Positions 47,801 through 60,234 of a DNA stretch of 64,000 bases are shown here, in pieces; position 1 is the first letter of the stretch; each line of letters starts with the position of its first letter. The stretch is from assembly GCF_037126465.1 (NCBI RefSeq), contig NC_088203.1, positions 54,287,581 through 54,351,580 of the forward strand. Direction: 5' to 3'. The position numbers were made by a program, and so were the translations under genes. The notes under the pieces were generated by a model, which saw only the letters and a program-made list of their open reading frames with translations, made no database searches and was not told where the DNA came from. The stretch comes from Ornithodoros turicata (Eukaryota; Arthropoda; Arachnida; Ixodida; Argasidae).

Positions 47801-50800
47801 GAAATTAGTATGTCCCCTTTCCCCGGACGGTCTGCAGGCAGTTTCCCAAATTGAACATGAGAACACAAGAGAGAGAGAGAGAGATGTGGGTTCGAGTCCT
47901 GCAGCTGGCTAACCTTTTCAATGACTTCCATCTTTCATCCCAAATTGAGTTTGTCAGCTTGGCTAGTATGGGTACGTTGACGTATGTCACATTCGCAGCC
48001 CCACTTATATGCATTTTACATTATTTACCTAGTAGCAGCCATTGCGACAGCAAGGCTTGAACCAAGTAGCTATGCACGACAGGCAGTACCATCTGCTGGT
48101 ACATCTGCTACAAACCACATGGTAACCACATCTATGCATACATTTCCTACATATGTAACAACTTCAGCAGATGTATCTTATTAAGAACCTGTACAATATC
48201 TGCTTCCACATATATCATATTTGTCGTCAGGATATGAACCAGTGCATGGCATGCCTCAGCAGTCATTGTCTCAGGTTATAGGCAAGAGTGTGTTGCCCCA
48301 TGACGTTTTGACTTCGCATGCAGGGCAGTCATACGTGTTTACAAGTTTCCTTCTGTAGAGAAACGCACACATTTCATGCCATTTCAGGTACACTATGCCC
48401 ACCAGTGGGATGTGCCCCAGCTGGCTACCAGCATCAGGCTCTATCACCGATCATGAGCACTGGTAACCGCTGCATATTTTCAGCAGATTCAATTAAATGT
48501 ACATTGTGACCAACAAGCAAATTTATCTGCAGGGACCGAGGTGCGCACGTACACGACACTACCCAGCAGAACCACAGCTGCAGAGCCAGGTATGTGCCTC
48601 TCAGTGTTGCGGTCTGCGTTTCGTCTTACCTTGTATATCATAGGTGTTGGAAAACTGAACACCAGATTTTAGCATTCGTGCCTGTTGCTCACTTGTGCTC
48701 AGATTGTCTTTGCCAGTTTGCTCACTGATTCCCTCCTCTGTTGCTCACTCACTCACTACTCAGTTGATGCTTGTTGGCCCCAGCTAAGCTTCCAGCTTGC
48801 TCACTCATGCGCACTCATTCAGCTTCGAGTCTTGGGCTGAGCTCTCTGTGTGCTCACACGCATGGCATTGTCTCCTATCCTGGCTCAGAATCATCTCTGA
48901 TAGATATCTGCATTGTTCAGCATGTTATGTTACCACATAACATTCACAAGGTCTGTAGTATACAACATACTACATGTAGCTCAGTCACATAGTAAAAAAA
49001 AAATTAACACCTGATGTAAATCACAGAATATGCAGTAGTCCATGTGTTACATGGCATCAATAATTTTATCTCCGTCCGCTAATTGAAAATCATAGTGATG
49101 TATCTATCTGAAAGCAAAGCATGTCAGTTATAGCTTGGGTTCTTGAAGATGCTGCGTCCTGTCCTAACACAAAACTAGACTGGCCAATAGTAGGCACATA
49201 CTGTAAAAACGTCTCTGTATTCCGTATATACTCACTCAGCATCAGCATATTCGACGCATTGAGCGTGAGTAAGGAGGAATGAGCATGCACATCAGTGAGT
49301 TCTGCTGGGTTGTGCTGGATATCCGTTGCTGTCAGAGCATGAACACTATTCCTCTGCTCTACCCACACCAGTAGTGCTTTCATAGGTTCTTTTCATGTTT
49401 GTTGCAGAATTCCAGAAACAGGTTGTACGAAGCCTTCATGTCATCCAACTTATGTTGCAGCATCATGGTGGTCAGCTCGACACTTTGGTAGCTGCAAATG
49501 CAAATCCATCCAGTTGTGCAGGGAAGGTCATCATACCCACCTCCTTTGACAACCTGGACGACTTTAAACGGTTTAACAAGCGTCTCACCGAGGCAGAGAA
49601 AGTGAATCTTGTAAGTTTTTTGTAACACGGGGTTGTACACGGAAACATGTGTCCACAAACAATTGTATTAGTGCAACTTCTCAGGTTGGGCTACCAAGTG
49701 TACGTATCAAATTCAGGGACCTCAACGCAATATCTACACGATACAAAATCAGCCTATGAAAAAAATGTGTGCTTTAGATTAAAGCCCCGGGGGGGGGGGG
49801 CTTGCGATTTTTCTTTATAGATTTTTGCATAAGTGATTGATGACGTGGGTCAGGGGGAGTGATGGAAGTGCTGCACCATTTGCACAAAACTGTCAAAACT
49901 GCAATCACAGGGTGCTGCACCATCCTGCGCCTTAGAGGGGATTCATATCATATGGACCCCTTCCCAGCGGCGCATTGGGAGGGTGGAGGTGGCGCTACCC
50001 ATCAGCACTGTTATTTCTTTTTCAATTTCTACAGTACTTTAGCTTGTTTTGTACAAATGGTGGGTGTCCCACGAGAAATACTTCTTTTTGAAGATGATCA
50101 TCATCATTGTACATGTCTTTATAGGAGTTGTTGGCTGTTGTCAGCTACAGTAGTTGCATATCCGCTTCTGCACGTTCAAAATTCAAATATCTATTGTCCA
50201 GTCATGATGTACATCTCGCAGGCTGATGGGTAGCTCCAGTAACGAATCGTGCAGACAGATTCCACATAGGGCTTGCCGATTATGACATGGTCACTATAAT
50301 CGAATAGGTCGTGATGTGGACGCACAGCTCACACCTGCTCTGCATTGGGTCATCGCCACGTTAGGCTCCCTGATCTCGCGCCTCTAAGTTGAGTGGGAAA
50401 TTGCCCAAGACATAATGTATCTGAAATTAACGCTGAAAATCATAATTCCACATCATAAATCACTAACCATACATGCTAGGGGCCCTCTGACTCTGGATTG
50501 CGATGTTGTGCCAAAACTTCCTGCACCAGCATGCTTAGCGCCGAAGCAAGAGAGAATCGGGTATAATTTTGATTGTAGCTTTGTAACAGAATCAAGGTTT
50601 TGAATTATGATAACAAGTACGACATTAACAAAGTGTGCAACGTAATTTGAAGTGAAGCATTTTAGTGCCCCTTTGCCAAAGAATGAACAGAGAATAGGGC
50701 GAAGTATATTTGAGTAGGGTTCAGGAGATTGCAGACACCTTTGTCAATGGCGTCCTCAGTTCTCTCCGAAGCAACGTACAACTCGCATGTTTGAGAACCT

Positions 50801-53800
50801 GTCTGAGGCTGGGGTCGATAGACTATGGAGCCCTATCATGATTTTTCTTACCTATGCTTTGAAGTGCTTTCATTGCTTTCAACCTCTAAAAACTTTGTTG
50901 CTGCACAGGTCACTGTAAGAGAGCAACAAATCTTTGGCTATACTTTTTGTTTTCAATGCAATTTTTTGCCTAAAGGTAAGTGAGTTCCAGCAGCTTGGTG
51001 GAAACGATGTGAAGAAATGCACATCTCGTGTCCTGAGCTACATCATCACACGTGAAGTTGGTCAGCACTACAGTTGGGAGGGACGTAGTGGGAAAGAGAA
51101 GTTCATGGAATTGAACGTAGCACCAGTCATTATCCGTAAGTTGCTGACAAAATTTAATCATCTACAGAAATGTGCATTTTGCTTATAAATCATGTACAAT
51201 ACATTTGTGCTCCTGACATAAGTAAATTCAGTGGGAAGGGCTGCAGTGAATATTTTCTGCTGACACTTCATTGCTGCTCTAATCTCACCAGACTGTTGTA
51301 CAACACGTCTCCTACTACTAAAATTGTTGCTCTGAACATTCTTCAAATGAGGACTTACCTATTATTGAGCTTAAAGAAGCAATGAGGTGACATTCAAAGT
51401 CGCTGGAAATCCTGCATCATCTATCAAGCTGTCCGCCAGGAGTCACCATGCAAAATACCCATCCTGTGATCCATTATACCTATGCAATCAAATTCAGAAA
51501 AAAAAAGTCTGATAAAGCAGAAGCAGACGGCTGATACGATTCTCGCGTGACATTTTTGAGGCTCCATGCCTTTTTTATTTTTCTTTCTTTTGCACTGTAC
51601 GTGACGTTTATGCATGCTTGAGCTGTGCCGCTGTACATCACATCATGTGAGGGGAGTTTCACGTCGTCCTCTTGCTCTGCATTGCGATGAAATTTGTTCA
51701 CGAGGAAAAAGATTTTTGAAAGGCACACGGAAGTAGAGCCCTCGCTCTCCCTCTGTAGGTCACCTACGTTCAGCGTAGAACGCGCTGCACGAAAAAACTC
51801 AGTGGTCCGCTCAGTGGTCCGTTAAAGGACACAGCGCTTCCGTCACGTCCCTTTTTGTTTAAACTAAGGCGTTAAACCAATTCTTAAAATGCACCATGAG
51901 AAGCGATTCACTTGAGAGACGCAAACAGATGGCGGAATTGGACTAAAAATCGTGATGAGTGCAACGGCGGTCATCGTGGTGCAGCCCACTAACTGGTTTG
52001 TTGGTATGGAGAAACATAGTCTGCTACACAGAGAGAAAGGGGGGTAGAGAAAAGAACAAAAAAAAGTGAAAAGTGCCTGTCGCGATTGGAGGCATGGCTG
52101 CCCATGGCTCTTGTAGCCACGATGACACGTTCCTCCTCGTCATTTCGCCCTGCAGTGCGAGCTGAGCAGCAACTCTCGTGCCATGTTCAGGGTGTTTTCT
52201 TTTTTTTTTAAGAAAAGTACTGTGCACAGAATTTGTTTTTTGTTAGCTTTCAAGTCACATCATTGCGTCAGAAACACAACATTTTGGATAGCTTTCTGGG
52301 CTCCTGCGAGGCTTCCCACAAAACAGAGTACTGTGCAAAGTTGATGATGATGATGATTGGGATTTTTTTGGCGCAGCGACAACGAAGGTCATAAACTGTG
52401 CAAAGTGACCAGCACATTTTAGGGGAGGCGAATTGTCATATTTTCACTCCAAATTTATGTACAAGATATATAACGCTACTGAAGTATGACTATGGCACTT
52501 TTTTCCCTTTGCATTGTATCATAGCAGGCAAATGAGTTGTGCTTCAGAGTGTTGCATTTCTAATGTTTCAGAGGCAGTGAAAGACACGAGACGAGAAGGG
52601 AAGTGGAAGAATTCCGACATCGAAGACGCAATTAAAAACTGGCTTCGCCACTGCCCCGGCACCGTGAAGAGGCGTGTGGAGCACACAGCTCGGCGTTCGA
52701 TCCAGCCAGCTGAGGTAAGCTCCAGGATGATTTGAATGAAATTCATAAGAAATTGTTGATTTTTCATACTCATTATTACAGTTTAATCCTGTTCATTAGA
52801 AATATTTGTATTCAAACTTTTGGGTAATATTTCGACCTGATGCCCAGCTCCAAGCAAAGCAATGTGTATTTCAGTAGGCTCAAACACCTGATAATTGGAA
52901 CATTTGAACGTGTGCGCCAGCTTATACCCCTGTCACACGGCAAATTGAATGGCATTTGTTTCATGTCACACAGTGAAACCAAATGACAGTACGTGAGAAT
53001 GGCATTTACCCTGTGTGAGTCCGGGGAATTCATACGCTTTTCCTCTTTCACCGACCGCGTACCGTCAGAGTAGAGAGCCGTAGAAAAGACAGCAACGATA
53101 AACATCTAAGGGGCCGTGGACAATGATGACGATAACCATGCGCCTAGAGCACGGGTTTTAGTTCCACTGGTGCGTCATCGAGATGGGCCACTGTCATCGC
53201 CTCTCCATCGTATACCGTCATCAGATGTTGGGACTCATGTAGAGGGACATCACCTCCTCTACATTTGGTGACCCGAACGATGAACATCAAGTACTAGCGG
53301 GTACCAACGTTCTGGGGGAATGCCTTCACTGACAGCTCAGAGATGCTTTACGGACTTCTGACAACATCGTGCACTGGACTTAATGTTTACTACAGGTCAT
53401 ACTCGCCATACAGTCTGCTATCAAAGATTCTGGGCCCTCTACAGCTGACTTGATGTACGGCTCGCCACTACGTCTTCCAGGAGAATTATTCTATGCCTCA
53501 CCAGCGAGTCGTCCCCTTCCTGATGTGCGAGACTTCCCCACACGGCTCTCGCTCTTCTGTTCCGCCCTGTGTATGCTTCATTTCATGCATCTCGATGCTA
53601 ATCCGCTGTGGGCCGCGACACCAGAGCAACGTGCTCCCCTGCTGGTTTTGGCAGTCGCGGCAGCAGACGCCAGTGCACGTTTCAGCTGCCGTCTCTCTCT
53701 CGCTCCTGTGCCGGTTGCGGCACCGCAGGCCACGACTAAGACGCCACCTCCACGTGCAAACCATAAGCCAGTCTACAGCCATAAGCTAGCCACTGTCTAC

Positions 53801-56298
53801 ATGAGTCCCGACCGGTGATGATGGTATGCCACGGAAAGCTGATGACAGTGCCTTATCTCCATGTCCGCGCTTGTGGAACTGAAACATTTGCTCCAGGCGC
53901 GTGGCTTTCGTCGTCATTGTAACATTTGGGAAAGACATTGTTTCTTTGTGTAGCTTGATGTAAGGCAAATGAATGACATTCGGTGTGACTGCCATTTACA
54001 GGGAATGTCATTCAGTTTGCCGTGTGATGGGGCTGTTGTTCGAATAATTCATAGGGATGCACTCAGCTACGCATAAGCCCTGATATTACTGGTCTTGCGC
54101 TGACACCTTTATTTATTCATTAAGAGCTAAAGTCACATCACTTATCAGTTTCCCATAAAAGCAAAAAAAAAAGGCACCGGCCTCGGTGGCTCAGTTGGTA
54201 GCGTGTTCGCCTTTTGATCCCGAGATCGCGGGTTCGAACCCGGCCGAGGACGCCAACAACTTGGTGGCAGGGTAGAAGTTGCTTAGACACGCCGTCTTCC
54301 GCGAGGGACGTTAAATACGGGGTGCCGTGTGATGAGCTTTCATCGCACGTTAAAGAACCCTCAGGTGGGCAAGAGCAATCCACAGACCGACCGCTGTAGC
54401 GTCGCTCATGATCGCAGTTGTCCCGCGACGTAAACACCCAATTATTAAAATTAGAGAAAAAAGGCTGTGAGGAAAAACTTCTCTCTCCCGCGACGAGACA
54501 ATTTATCAGGAGCGACGCTCTGGACCTCAGCGTTATCTGTTGTATGAGAACTCAAATCATACGAATCTTGCGGTCATGTGATGCTCACATGTGTCCGGCA
54601 GCTGTCAGCACGTCTTGCTCGAGCGCAGGTTGCTTGCGTCCTATTGCGACGGGAAGACCCAGGTGTGATTCCTGGCGTCAGCACCTCTTTTTCTTGAGTT
54701 GCTTGAATTCGTCAATTTCTGGGCGTTTGAATCTATTGTATATACAGGGTGTCCCAGAAAACGTGTCATTGAATTATAATAAAAAAAACTACACCACCTA
54801 GAGTCATGTGGTTAATGGCATTTGTTCTTACTTGGTATTTGCCACCTCCTCGTGTGAATGTCGTGTAACGTAAGTTTAATTATGTCAAGTTTTGCGAGCT
54901 TAAGTCGGAAATTTGCTTAGTAAAGGTCACTTTTTTACCCCACCAATGTGAAGAGCGTGTCTAATTTAGTTAAATTAATGATAATTGACAGGGATATTCA
55001 GAGGCTATCCCATCGGAGAAAATAGGCGAACATCATGCTCTACGGAGGTCGCACAGAATAGCGCACGATGAATTTTTCGGCGCAATCTTTGTCAGTCCGA
55101 CGAAAGGAGGTTGGAAACCCAGCCCTCCCCGACATCGCACAAAGAGATAAAACTGGCACGGCTTATCACGTCCGACTTTCGCTGGGATAATGCTTTCCCT
55201 CTCCCAATTTTAGGAACTGTTACTTTTTCTACTATCACTCTGTGGGCTGGCTTCGGAACCTCCTTTCGTCCCACTGAGAGCGATTGCGCTCAAAAAGTCA
55301 TCACGCGCTATGGTCCGGTGCTCCGAAAAGCATGATATTCGGCTATTTTTTCCGATGGGATAGCTCGTGAATGTCGCTGTGAATTATCATGAATTTGAGT
55401 GAATTCGCCACGCTCTTCATATTGGTGGGGTAAAAAAGTGACCTTTACTTGGCAAATTTCCGAGTTCAGTTCGCAAATATTTACGTAATTAAACTTGGAA
55501 AATGACATTCACATGAGGAGGTGGCAAAAACCTAATAAGAACAAATGCTATTGACCGCGTGATTCTAGATGGCGTAGATTTTTAGTATAATTCAATGAGA
55601 CGTTTTCTGGGACACCCTGTATGTTGTCCCTCATTGTGGTCTGCCTCGGTCATTTCTCATTGTGTGCGGCAAAGTCTAGCGAGCCATGTCAAGTCTCCGA
55701 TGCAGCTACCATTCGACCGTTTGCTTCCAATGCATGAAACCCTGATTTTGAACGGCACTCTGTTGTTCGAACTTCTCTTTCTTTAAAGAAATCTTTTATA
55801 AGTTCACAACTAAGCCTTCATGCTCCTGAGGGGAATATATCGCAGTTTGAGGTCACTGAGGAATTCTGTACCTTATGAGGGTGCTGTGGAAATTCTGGCA
55901 GTGCAGTTTATCTGACCGACTTAGCTGTATATCAATTTCGCAATTTAGCAATAGCAACTTCAGAAGGCCTCATAACTTTTTTTGCTACAGTTTAGACGAG
56001 GAGAAATTCCAGTTAGAATCGACCAATAATGCCGTGCAAGTATGGTTTGCAGTTTGTATTCTGGTCTCCCGCAAAGCTGACACCTTGTTTACTAAATATG
56101 TGCTCACAATGCCCTTGTCAAGAGTAATACCACAGATATCCACAAACTATACATAGCCATCGCATCTTACTTCTACACGTTCATGTTAACTTTAAACCAA
56201 TGCAAGTTGCACCGTAACATGGTCGATGTAACAATCGTCTCTTCCTTTTTTTTTCTTTTCTTTTGCAGGACGACACTGACCAAGATCACAGCAACTGA
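44870..56298 (+). CDS. DUF4806-type protein, at least 13 exons
   Basis: Exons with matching phases: 44870-45056, 45113-45277, 45767-45802, 45932-45988, 46061-46126, 46533-46592, 48231-48281 (GC donor), 48388-48462, 48533-48589, 49408-49610, 50976-51135, 52572-52714, 56269-56298 (TGA). The first two give WHAWLKSNNCTWPP and TYEDAMLCLKKATSTSDL, the usual N-terminus, with a basic KKKRRQR stretch. Small exons of 36-75 nt encode a Ser/Thr/Pro linker. Exons from 49408 carry the DUF4806 domain (FDNLDDFKRFNKRL; SEFQQLGGNDVKKCTSRVL; HYSWEGRSGKEKF). The domain is conserved but of unknown function. The true first exon may lie further upstream. No frameshift was found in these exons. Confidence 0.75.
46600..48225. 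other. Intron of the DUF4806-type gene
   Basis: It may contain additional small exons of the linker. An open stretch from 48051 has the right acceptor phase but meets TAA at 48182, so it is either skipped or non-coding. Confidence 0.4.
52927..54032. mobile_element. DNA transposon ends enclosing a gypsy fragment
   Basis: Left CCCCTGTCACACGGCAAATT and right GTTTGCCGTGTGATGGGG are inverted repeats; similar TGAATGGCATT / AATGTCATTCA motifs recur just inside. Between them lies gypsy sequence, so a MITE was probably hit by the retroelement. The target duplication is not resolved. Confidence 0.6.
53130..53818 (+). pseudogene. Ty3/gypsy fragment: primer-binding-like site and integrase tail
   Basis: TTTGGTGACCCGAACG at 53264-53279 looks like the junction of a left LTR with a tRNA primer-binding site. 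From 53395 the frame reads AIQSAIKDSGPSTADLMYGS and LRLPGELFYAS, the end of a gypsy integrase core (YG..LRLPGEF), and runs open to 53818. Most of gag-pol is missing. The original orientation is plus. Confidence 0.65.
54174..54450 (+). mobile_element. tRNA-derived SINE (Ruka-like)
   Basis: The head has an A box (TGGCTCAGTTGGTAGCGTG) and a B box (GGTTCGAACCC) at tRNA spacing, near-complementary ends (CCTCGG / CCGAGG), then a unique body (ACGTTAAATACGGGGTGCCG) and an A-rich end. The anticodon arm does not fold well, so this is a SINE promoter and not a tRNA gene. Ruka is the described tick SINE with this structure. It lies in an intron of the DUF4806-type gene. Confidence 0.8.
54470..54660 (+). 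repeat. Diverged relative of the 598-bp MITE
   Basis: CTCTCTCCCGCGACGAGACA, then AGGAGCGACGCTC, then CTTGCGGTCATGTGATGCTC follows the same order as 6670-6810 in the MITE at 6647-7244 (CTCTCTCCTGCGACCAGAGA, AGGAGCGCGCGCTC, CATGCGGTCACGTGATACTG). The ends are not preserved. Confidence 0.5.
54745..55619. mobile_element. 875-bp palindromic MITE, TA target (Tc1/mariner-type)
   Basis: Ends begin CAGGGTGTCCCAGAAAACGT, flanked by TA at 54743-54744 and 55620-55621. The arms pair over about 430 bp each, with a small loop near 55180. It is nearly a perfect hairpin with mismatches. No transposase. It lies in the last long intron of the DUF4806-type gene. Confidence 0.85.
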
Positions 56299-56718
56299 CA
56301 ACAGACAAGCAGTGTGGAACTCAGTTCGTCTGTCCATTTACTCAGCTTTAGAGCCCAAGTTTAAACTTTTCATGCCAAACAATTCAATCTGCTTCCCTTG
56401 TGTGGACCTGCGACATGGACAAGTTGCTGCAAGTACAATAAATGGGCGTAAACGGACAAAAGGAATCTGGTCGACCTAGTCATCCAGGAAACATTAATTG
56501 TGCCTGTTCCTAATTGCATTACCCTAACTTATCTTGGGAAGGTTGTGTTGCGTGCTTCGTGTCTTCATAATTTTAATTTAGGACTCGCACCTCTGTATGT
56601 TGTTTGCTACAGCTATGTTTGCATGTGCACCAGTCAAGCAACTGTTGCCAGTCCTGTTATGGACATATGCTGCAGCGAGTTTTGTATGAATTCCTCCCAT
56701 TGTGTGTTACAGGGTATG

Positions 56719-57045
56719 CATAGCTCAGCATTTTTAGCCTTTGAAACTCACGATCACAATCATCTGATAAGGCATGAGTTCGGGTCCTGCTACGAACTCC
56801 CGTGACGGTCGATGTGGCATATCGGTGAGCACGATCATGCTGCATATTAGTGCACTCAGCAGATAAAATTCCATCTGCCCTGTTTACAGGTGTGGTGTTG
56901 TACGGTGACTGCACTAATATGTGGCATAATTGAGCTCATCAATACGCCATGTCGGCCTTCATAGGAGTTCGTAGCAGTGTCCGAACTCACGCCTTATCAG
57001 ATAATTGTGATTGTGAGTTTTGAAGGCCCGAAATGACGAGCTATG
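56719..57045. mobile_element. Palindromic MITE, ~160-bp arms
   Basis: CATAGCTCAGCATTTTTAGC and the following ATCTGATAAGGCATGAGTTC are matched by their complements up to GAGCTATG at 57045. The arms carry moderate mismatches. Non-coding; the target duplication was not identified. Confidence 0.75.
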
Positions 57046-57049
57046 AAGG

Positions 57050-58080
57050 AACCATTTTTACTCTGGTGCATTTGGGTGCTGAGAAGATGTCACTTAGCTA
57101 TTTCATTTTGGGGCATTCTTCCTTTACTGTGTCATGGGTACAAGTGTTTCCCATTGGCTTATTTTATCCTGATCAAGGGGTTTTGTTCTGCTTTTTTTAA
57201 TTGTGATGCATGACACATTTTGTGCTACATGCTAGGATATTCGATTTACAAGAATATTATCTTGTCACAGTGTGGGACATGCACAGTAACACGCTAGTCA
57301 CTGGATTTTTGTAGGATGTTCCACTTTTCTAGTCGTGTTCCACTGCCACATTTGCTTAGAATGTGTTTTATCGGAACGTATTATACTCATATCTTACTAT
57401 ACATGCTAGAGAATTGTGCAAGATTTTCACGAGCCGTGACACAGTGGGGTTTAGTGGAGCTGGCTGCAGAAGGAAACATATAATTTCTAGTCATTTGTAC
57501 CTCCTCCTTGTCACTGCTGCAGCACAAGTGTTCATTAGCAATATTTTGTAACGTTTCCATAAAGTTATATTTCCTACTCATTAAAAATTTCCTCCTGTAG
57601 GGACACTTGATAAGTTTTGCTGTGATAACTCTGAATAACATTACATCTGTATATATAATGAGGCAATCTATGACTGACGTGTAGAGCACACAGGTTCTAG
57701 AACAATTTGCATTTACAAGGTGTGTGCACTTCCTGGTAAATACTGTGATATTTAATTTACTTTGAGCATGTGGCATGAAGCAAAGAACGCATGCCTGTGC
57801 TGTGCTGAAATGTCATGCGCGTAAGGCCTAATGTGCTTTATTTTAAAAATATTGTACAAAATTGCACATGGAAATAAAGTGTTTTGTGTGCATATTGGCG
57901 TCCATGTTTATATCACGATTAAAGTTACGATTCTTGCATATTATGCACGCGATACCTATGGGGCCAGGAGATCCTCCGCAGGTCCCTCGAAGATCCGCAC
58001 CGGCGGTCCTGCGACGTCCATTTCGCATAATTTTCTCTTGGTTAGCACGGTGGTACGGCCGTAGTTTAAACGTTTCCGGG
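57050..58080. other. Spacer between the DUF4806-type gene and transposase 3
   Basis: It is AT-rich up to about 57940 and then more GC-rich. No gene is supported. Confidence 0.4.
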
Positions 58081-58139
58081 AGCAAATGTGTACGTACGTA
58101 AGACGTACCTAGCATCCACAACGCGACGTTCGATGGACG

Positions 58140-59566
58140 TCGATGGGCGGTTAATGGTTCTGTGGGACATTGATCGAGAAGTTTCACACTTGCGTACAAA
58201 GGGTGGCCGTAAGCGCTTTTGGGAGGACATGTTCAGTTATGTCTCACCTCTCTGCGTGTCCCTAGATGAAGCAAGTGGAGCACGCGCAAGCTACCAGTAC
58301 GTGCCAGTCTTTGAAGTTCTGAAGTGCTACCTCGAATGGTGTAGTGTATCGTTCACAGGTTACCACACTGACAGTGACAGCATGCTGAACTCGGTATTTG
58401 ATGGGTCCGCTTTTAGAGTCCGTGACTATTTTTGCGGTGATCACCAAAAGCTGTGTATGCACCTCTACACCGACGAGTTTGAAGTTTGCAACCCCATAGA
58501 AGCACAAAGACAAAAACACAAACTCATGGCAGTGTACAACACAGTTTTCAATGCACCAGCTCACCTGAGGACACACGTTGCGCACATCCTTTTGGCATGC
58601 AATACATAGAGAAATACATAGAAAAATATGGGATGGATAAGGTACTTGAACTGCTGCACCGGGACGTGGAAAACTTGGAGACAGAAGGGATAAGTGTGAA
58701 CAGCAGAAATGTCAAAGGCTCAAATGCTTTGCCCCTCAAATGCTTTGTCCCTCAGGTGATAACCTTTCAAGTCATCGTATTGGGGGTTCAAGGCCGGCTT
58801 CAATCATGGACGCATCTGCAGGTTCTGCATGGCGCTACATTGCGACATAAGCAGCAAGCATCGGGAGCAGGACTTTGTGTTGCGCACTCCGTCACTACAT
58901 CATTACCACTTGGACATGTTGAAATGCCGTGTGACAACGTTGCCGCTTTTTGGGATAAAAGCACCCAGTGCATTGCATTTCAGTGGATTCTACCCCACAA
59001 AGCACCTTCCCCTAGATATCGTGCATGACTTGCACGAGGGCGTCCTGCCATTTGTTTTGCATCATGTCATAGCTAGCTCAAAGAGATTTTTCAGCCTAGA
59101 CGAACTCAATGCGTGCATCAGTAACTTTGCATATGACAAATGTGACGTAAAGAACAAACCTGAGTCTGTCTCATCCAATTTCTTGTCCAGTGGTGGTGTA
59201 ATGAGGGGAAGTGCATCACAGAAGCCTTGTCTATTTTGGAATCTCACATTGTACATAGGCAACAGAAACCCCAATGATGACGAAGTTTGGCAGTTGTACC
59301 TTTCACTCCGTGAAATCGTTGACGTCATAATGTCCAGACGCATTCCACTGGTGTATGTTGTCCACCTTGAGCGCTCTATTAATTTGTTTCTGAACAGTTC
59401 TGCATCATTGTTTCCGCACGTTCGGCTTCCTTTCAAAATGCATTACCTTGTGCATTATCCGAGATTTTTAGGGATGTATGGTCCCCTTGTGGGCATCTGG
59501 TGTATGTGTTATGAATCGAAACACCAACATTTCAAGGACATTGCCAGAAAGGTTCGTAACTTCTAG
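58140..59566 (+). pseudogene. tnp2-like transposase number 3, truncated
   Basis: Blocks in order: KRFWEDMFSYVSPLCVSL, SYQYVPVFEVLKCYLEW, FDGSAFRVRDYF, EFEVCNPIEAQRQKHKLMAV; then, after a frameshift near 58595, YGMDKVLELLHRDVENLETE; after a second shift near 58765, HGRICRFCMALHCD, HLPLDIVHDLHEGVLP and MHYLVHYPRFLGMYGPLVG. These are the conserved stretches of a third branch of tnp2-like transposases. A 12-bp direct repeat (CATAGAGAAATA, CATAGAAAAATA) sits at the first frameshift. Both termini are missing. It is not in the same subfamily as numbers 1 or 2. Confidence 0.75.
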
Positions 59567-59649
59567 AACATTGCTTTCACTTTGGCAAGACGACAGTAGT
59601 AGGCATATGTACTGTATAAGAACCATACTGTATAACAACCACTTTTTAT

Positions 59650-60125
59650 AATCCAAGATGGCCGATTCTAATTCAATTCTAAGCCAACAAAATCCAGTTC
59701 TAAGCCAACACAATCCACTTGCAATCCAACACAAGCCAAGTCCAAAGCCATCTGATTGGCCGCCATTAGCTCCGCCCACTTCACCTAGAATTGTCCACGC
59801 CAAGTGCCCACTCATCATAGACCAGTCAATCGTAGCTCTGCTCCTTTATGCTAGTTAGTTGGCATGGCTCCGCCCACTTCACGGTGATTGGCGCACACCG
59901 ATCCTACCGATCGTTGATTGGCTGATCGTAGCTCCACCCCTTTATGCTAAATAGTTGGCTCCGCTCACTTCACGTTCAATGGACCATGCTAAGCCTGCTC
60001 ATCGTTGATTGGTTCACCATAGCTCAGCCGCTTTTATGTTAATTACTTGACTCCGCCCACTTGACGCTGATTAGTGCACGCCGACCCCGCTATGCTAATT
60101 AACCGGCTCCGCTGATTGGTCCTAC
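59650..60125 (+). repeat. Degenerate ~90-100-bp tandem units with CCAAT and CCGCCC motifs
   Basis: CTCCGCCCACTTCAC-like blocks recur at 59770, 59870, 59957 and 60050. Each is followed by GATTGG (reverse CCAAT) and TTTATGCTAATTAG-like stretches. The array ends about 110 bp before the first Polinton ORF. Confidence 0.7.
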
Positions 60126-60234
60126 TCTCCCAGCGCTCCGATTGGCCCGCACCGCTGAACATAGCCTACGCCGGCGCGGAGGCAGCCCCACTGCGGTTTT
60201 ATCTCATACGTCCAAACTTACCTCGTGCCACCAG

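Noticed and set aside
47860..47885. GA-rich run as a regulatory GAGA element
   Set aside because: It is a simple (GA)n microsatellite in an intron; no evidence of function.
48051..48184. Premature stop in the DUF4806-type gene
   Set aside because: The stop at 48182 lies in an optional stretch. The exon at 48231-48281 has an acceptor and a GC donor in the right phase, so the gene need not include the stop.
53498..53782. 94-codon minus-strand ORF opposite the gypsy fragment
   Set aside because: It is a shadow of the gypsy reading frame on the plus strand.
54181..54252. tRNA gene
   Set aside because: A and B boxes are present, but the anticodon arm does not pair and a SINE body follows directly.
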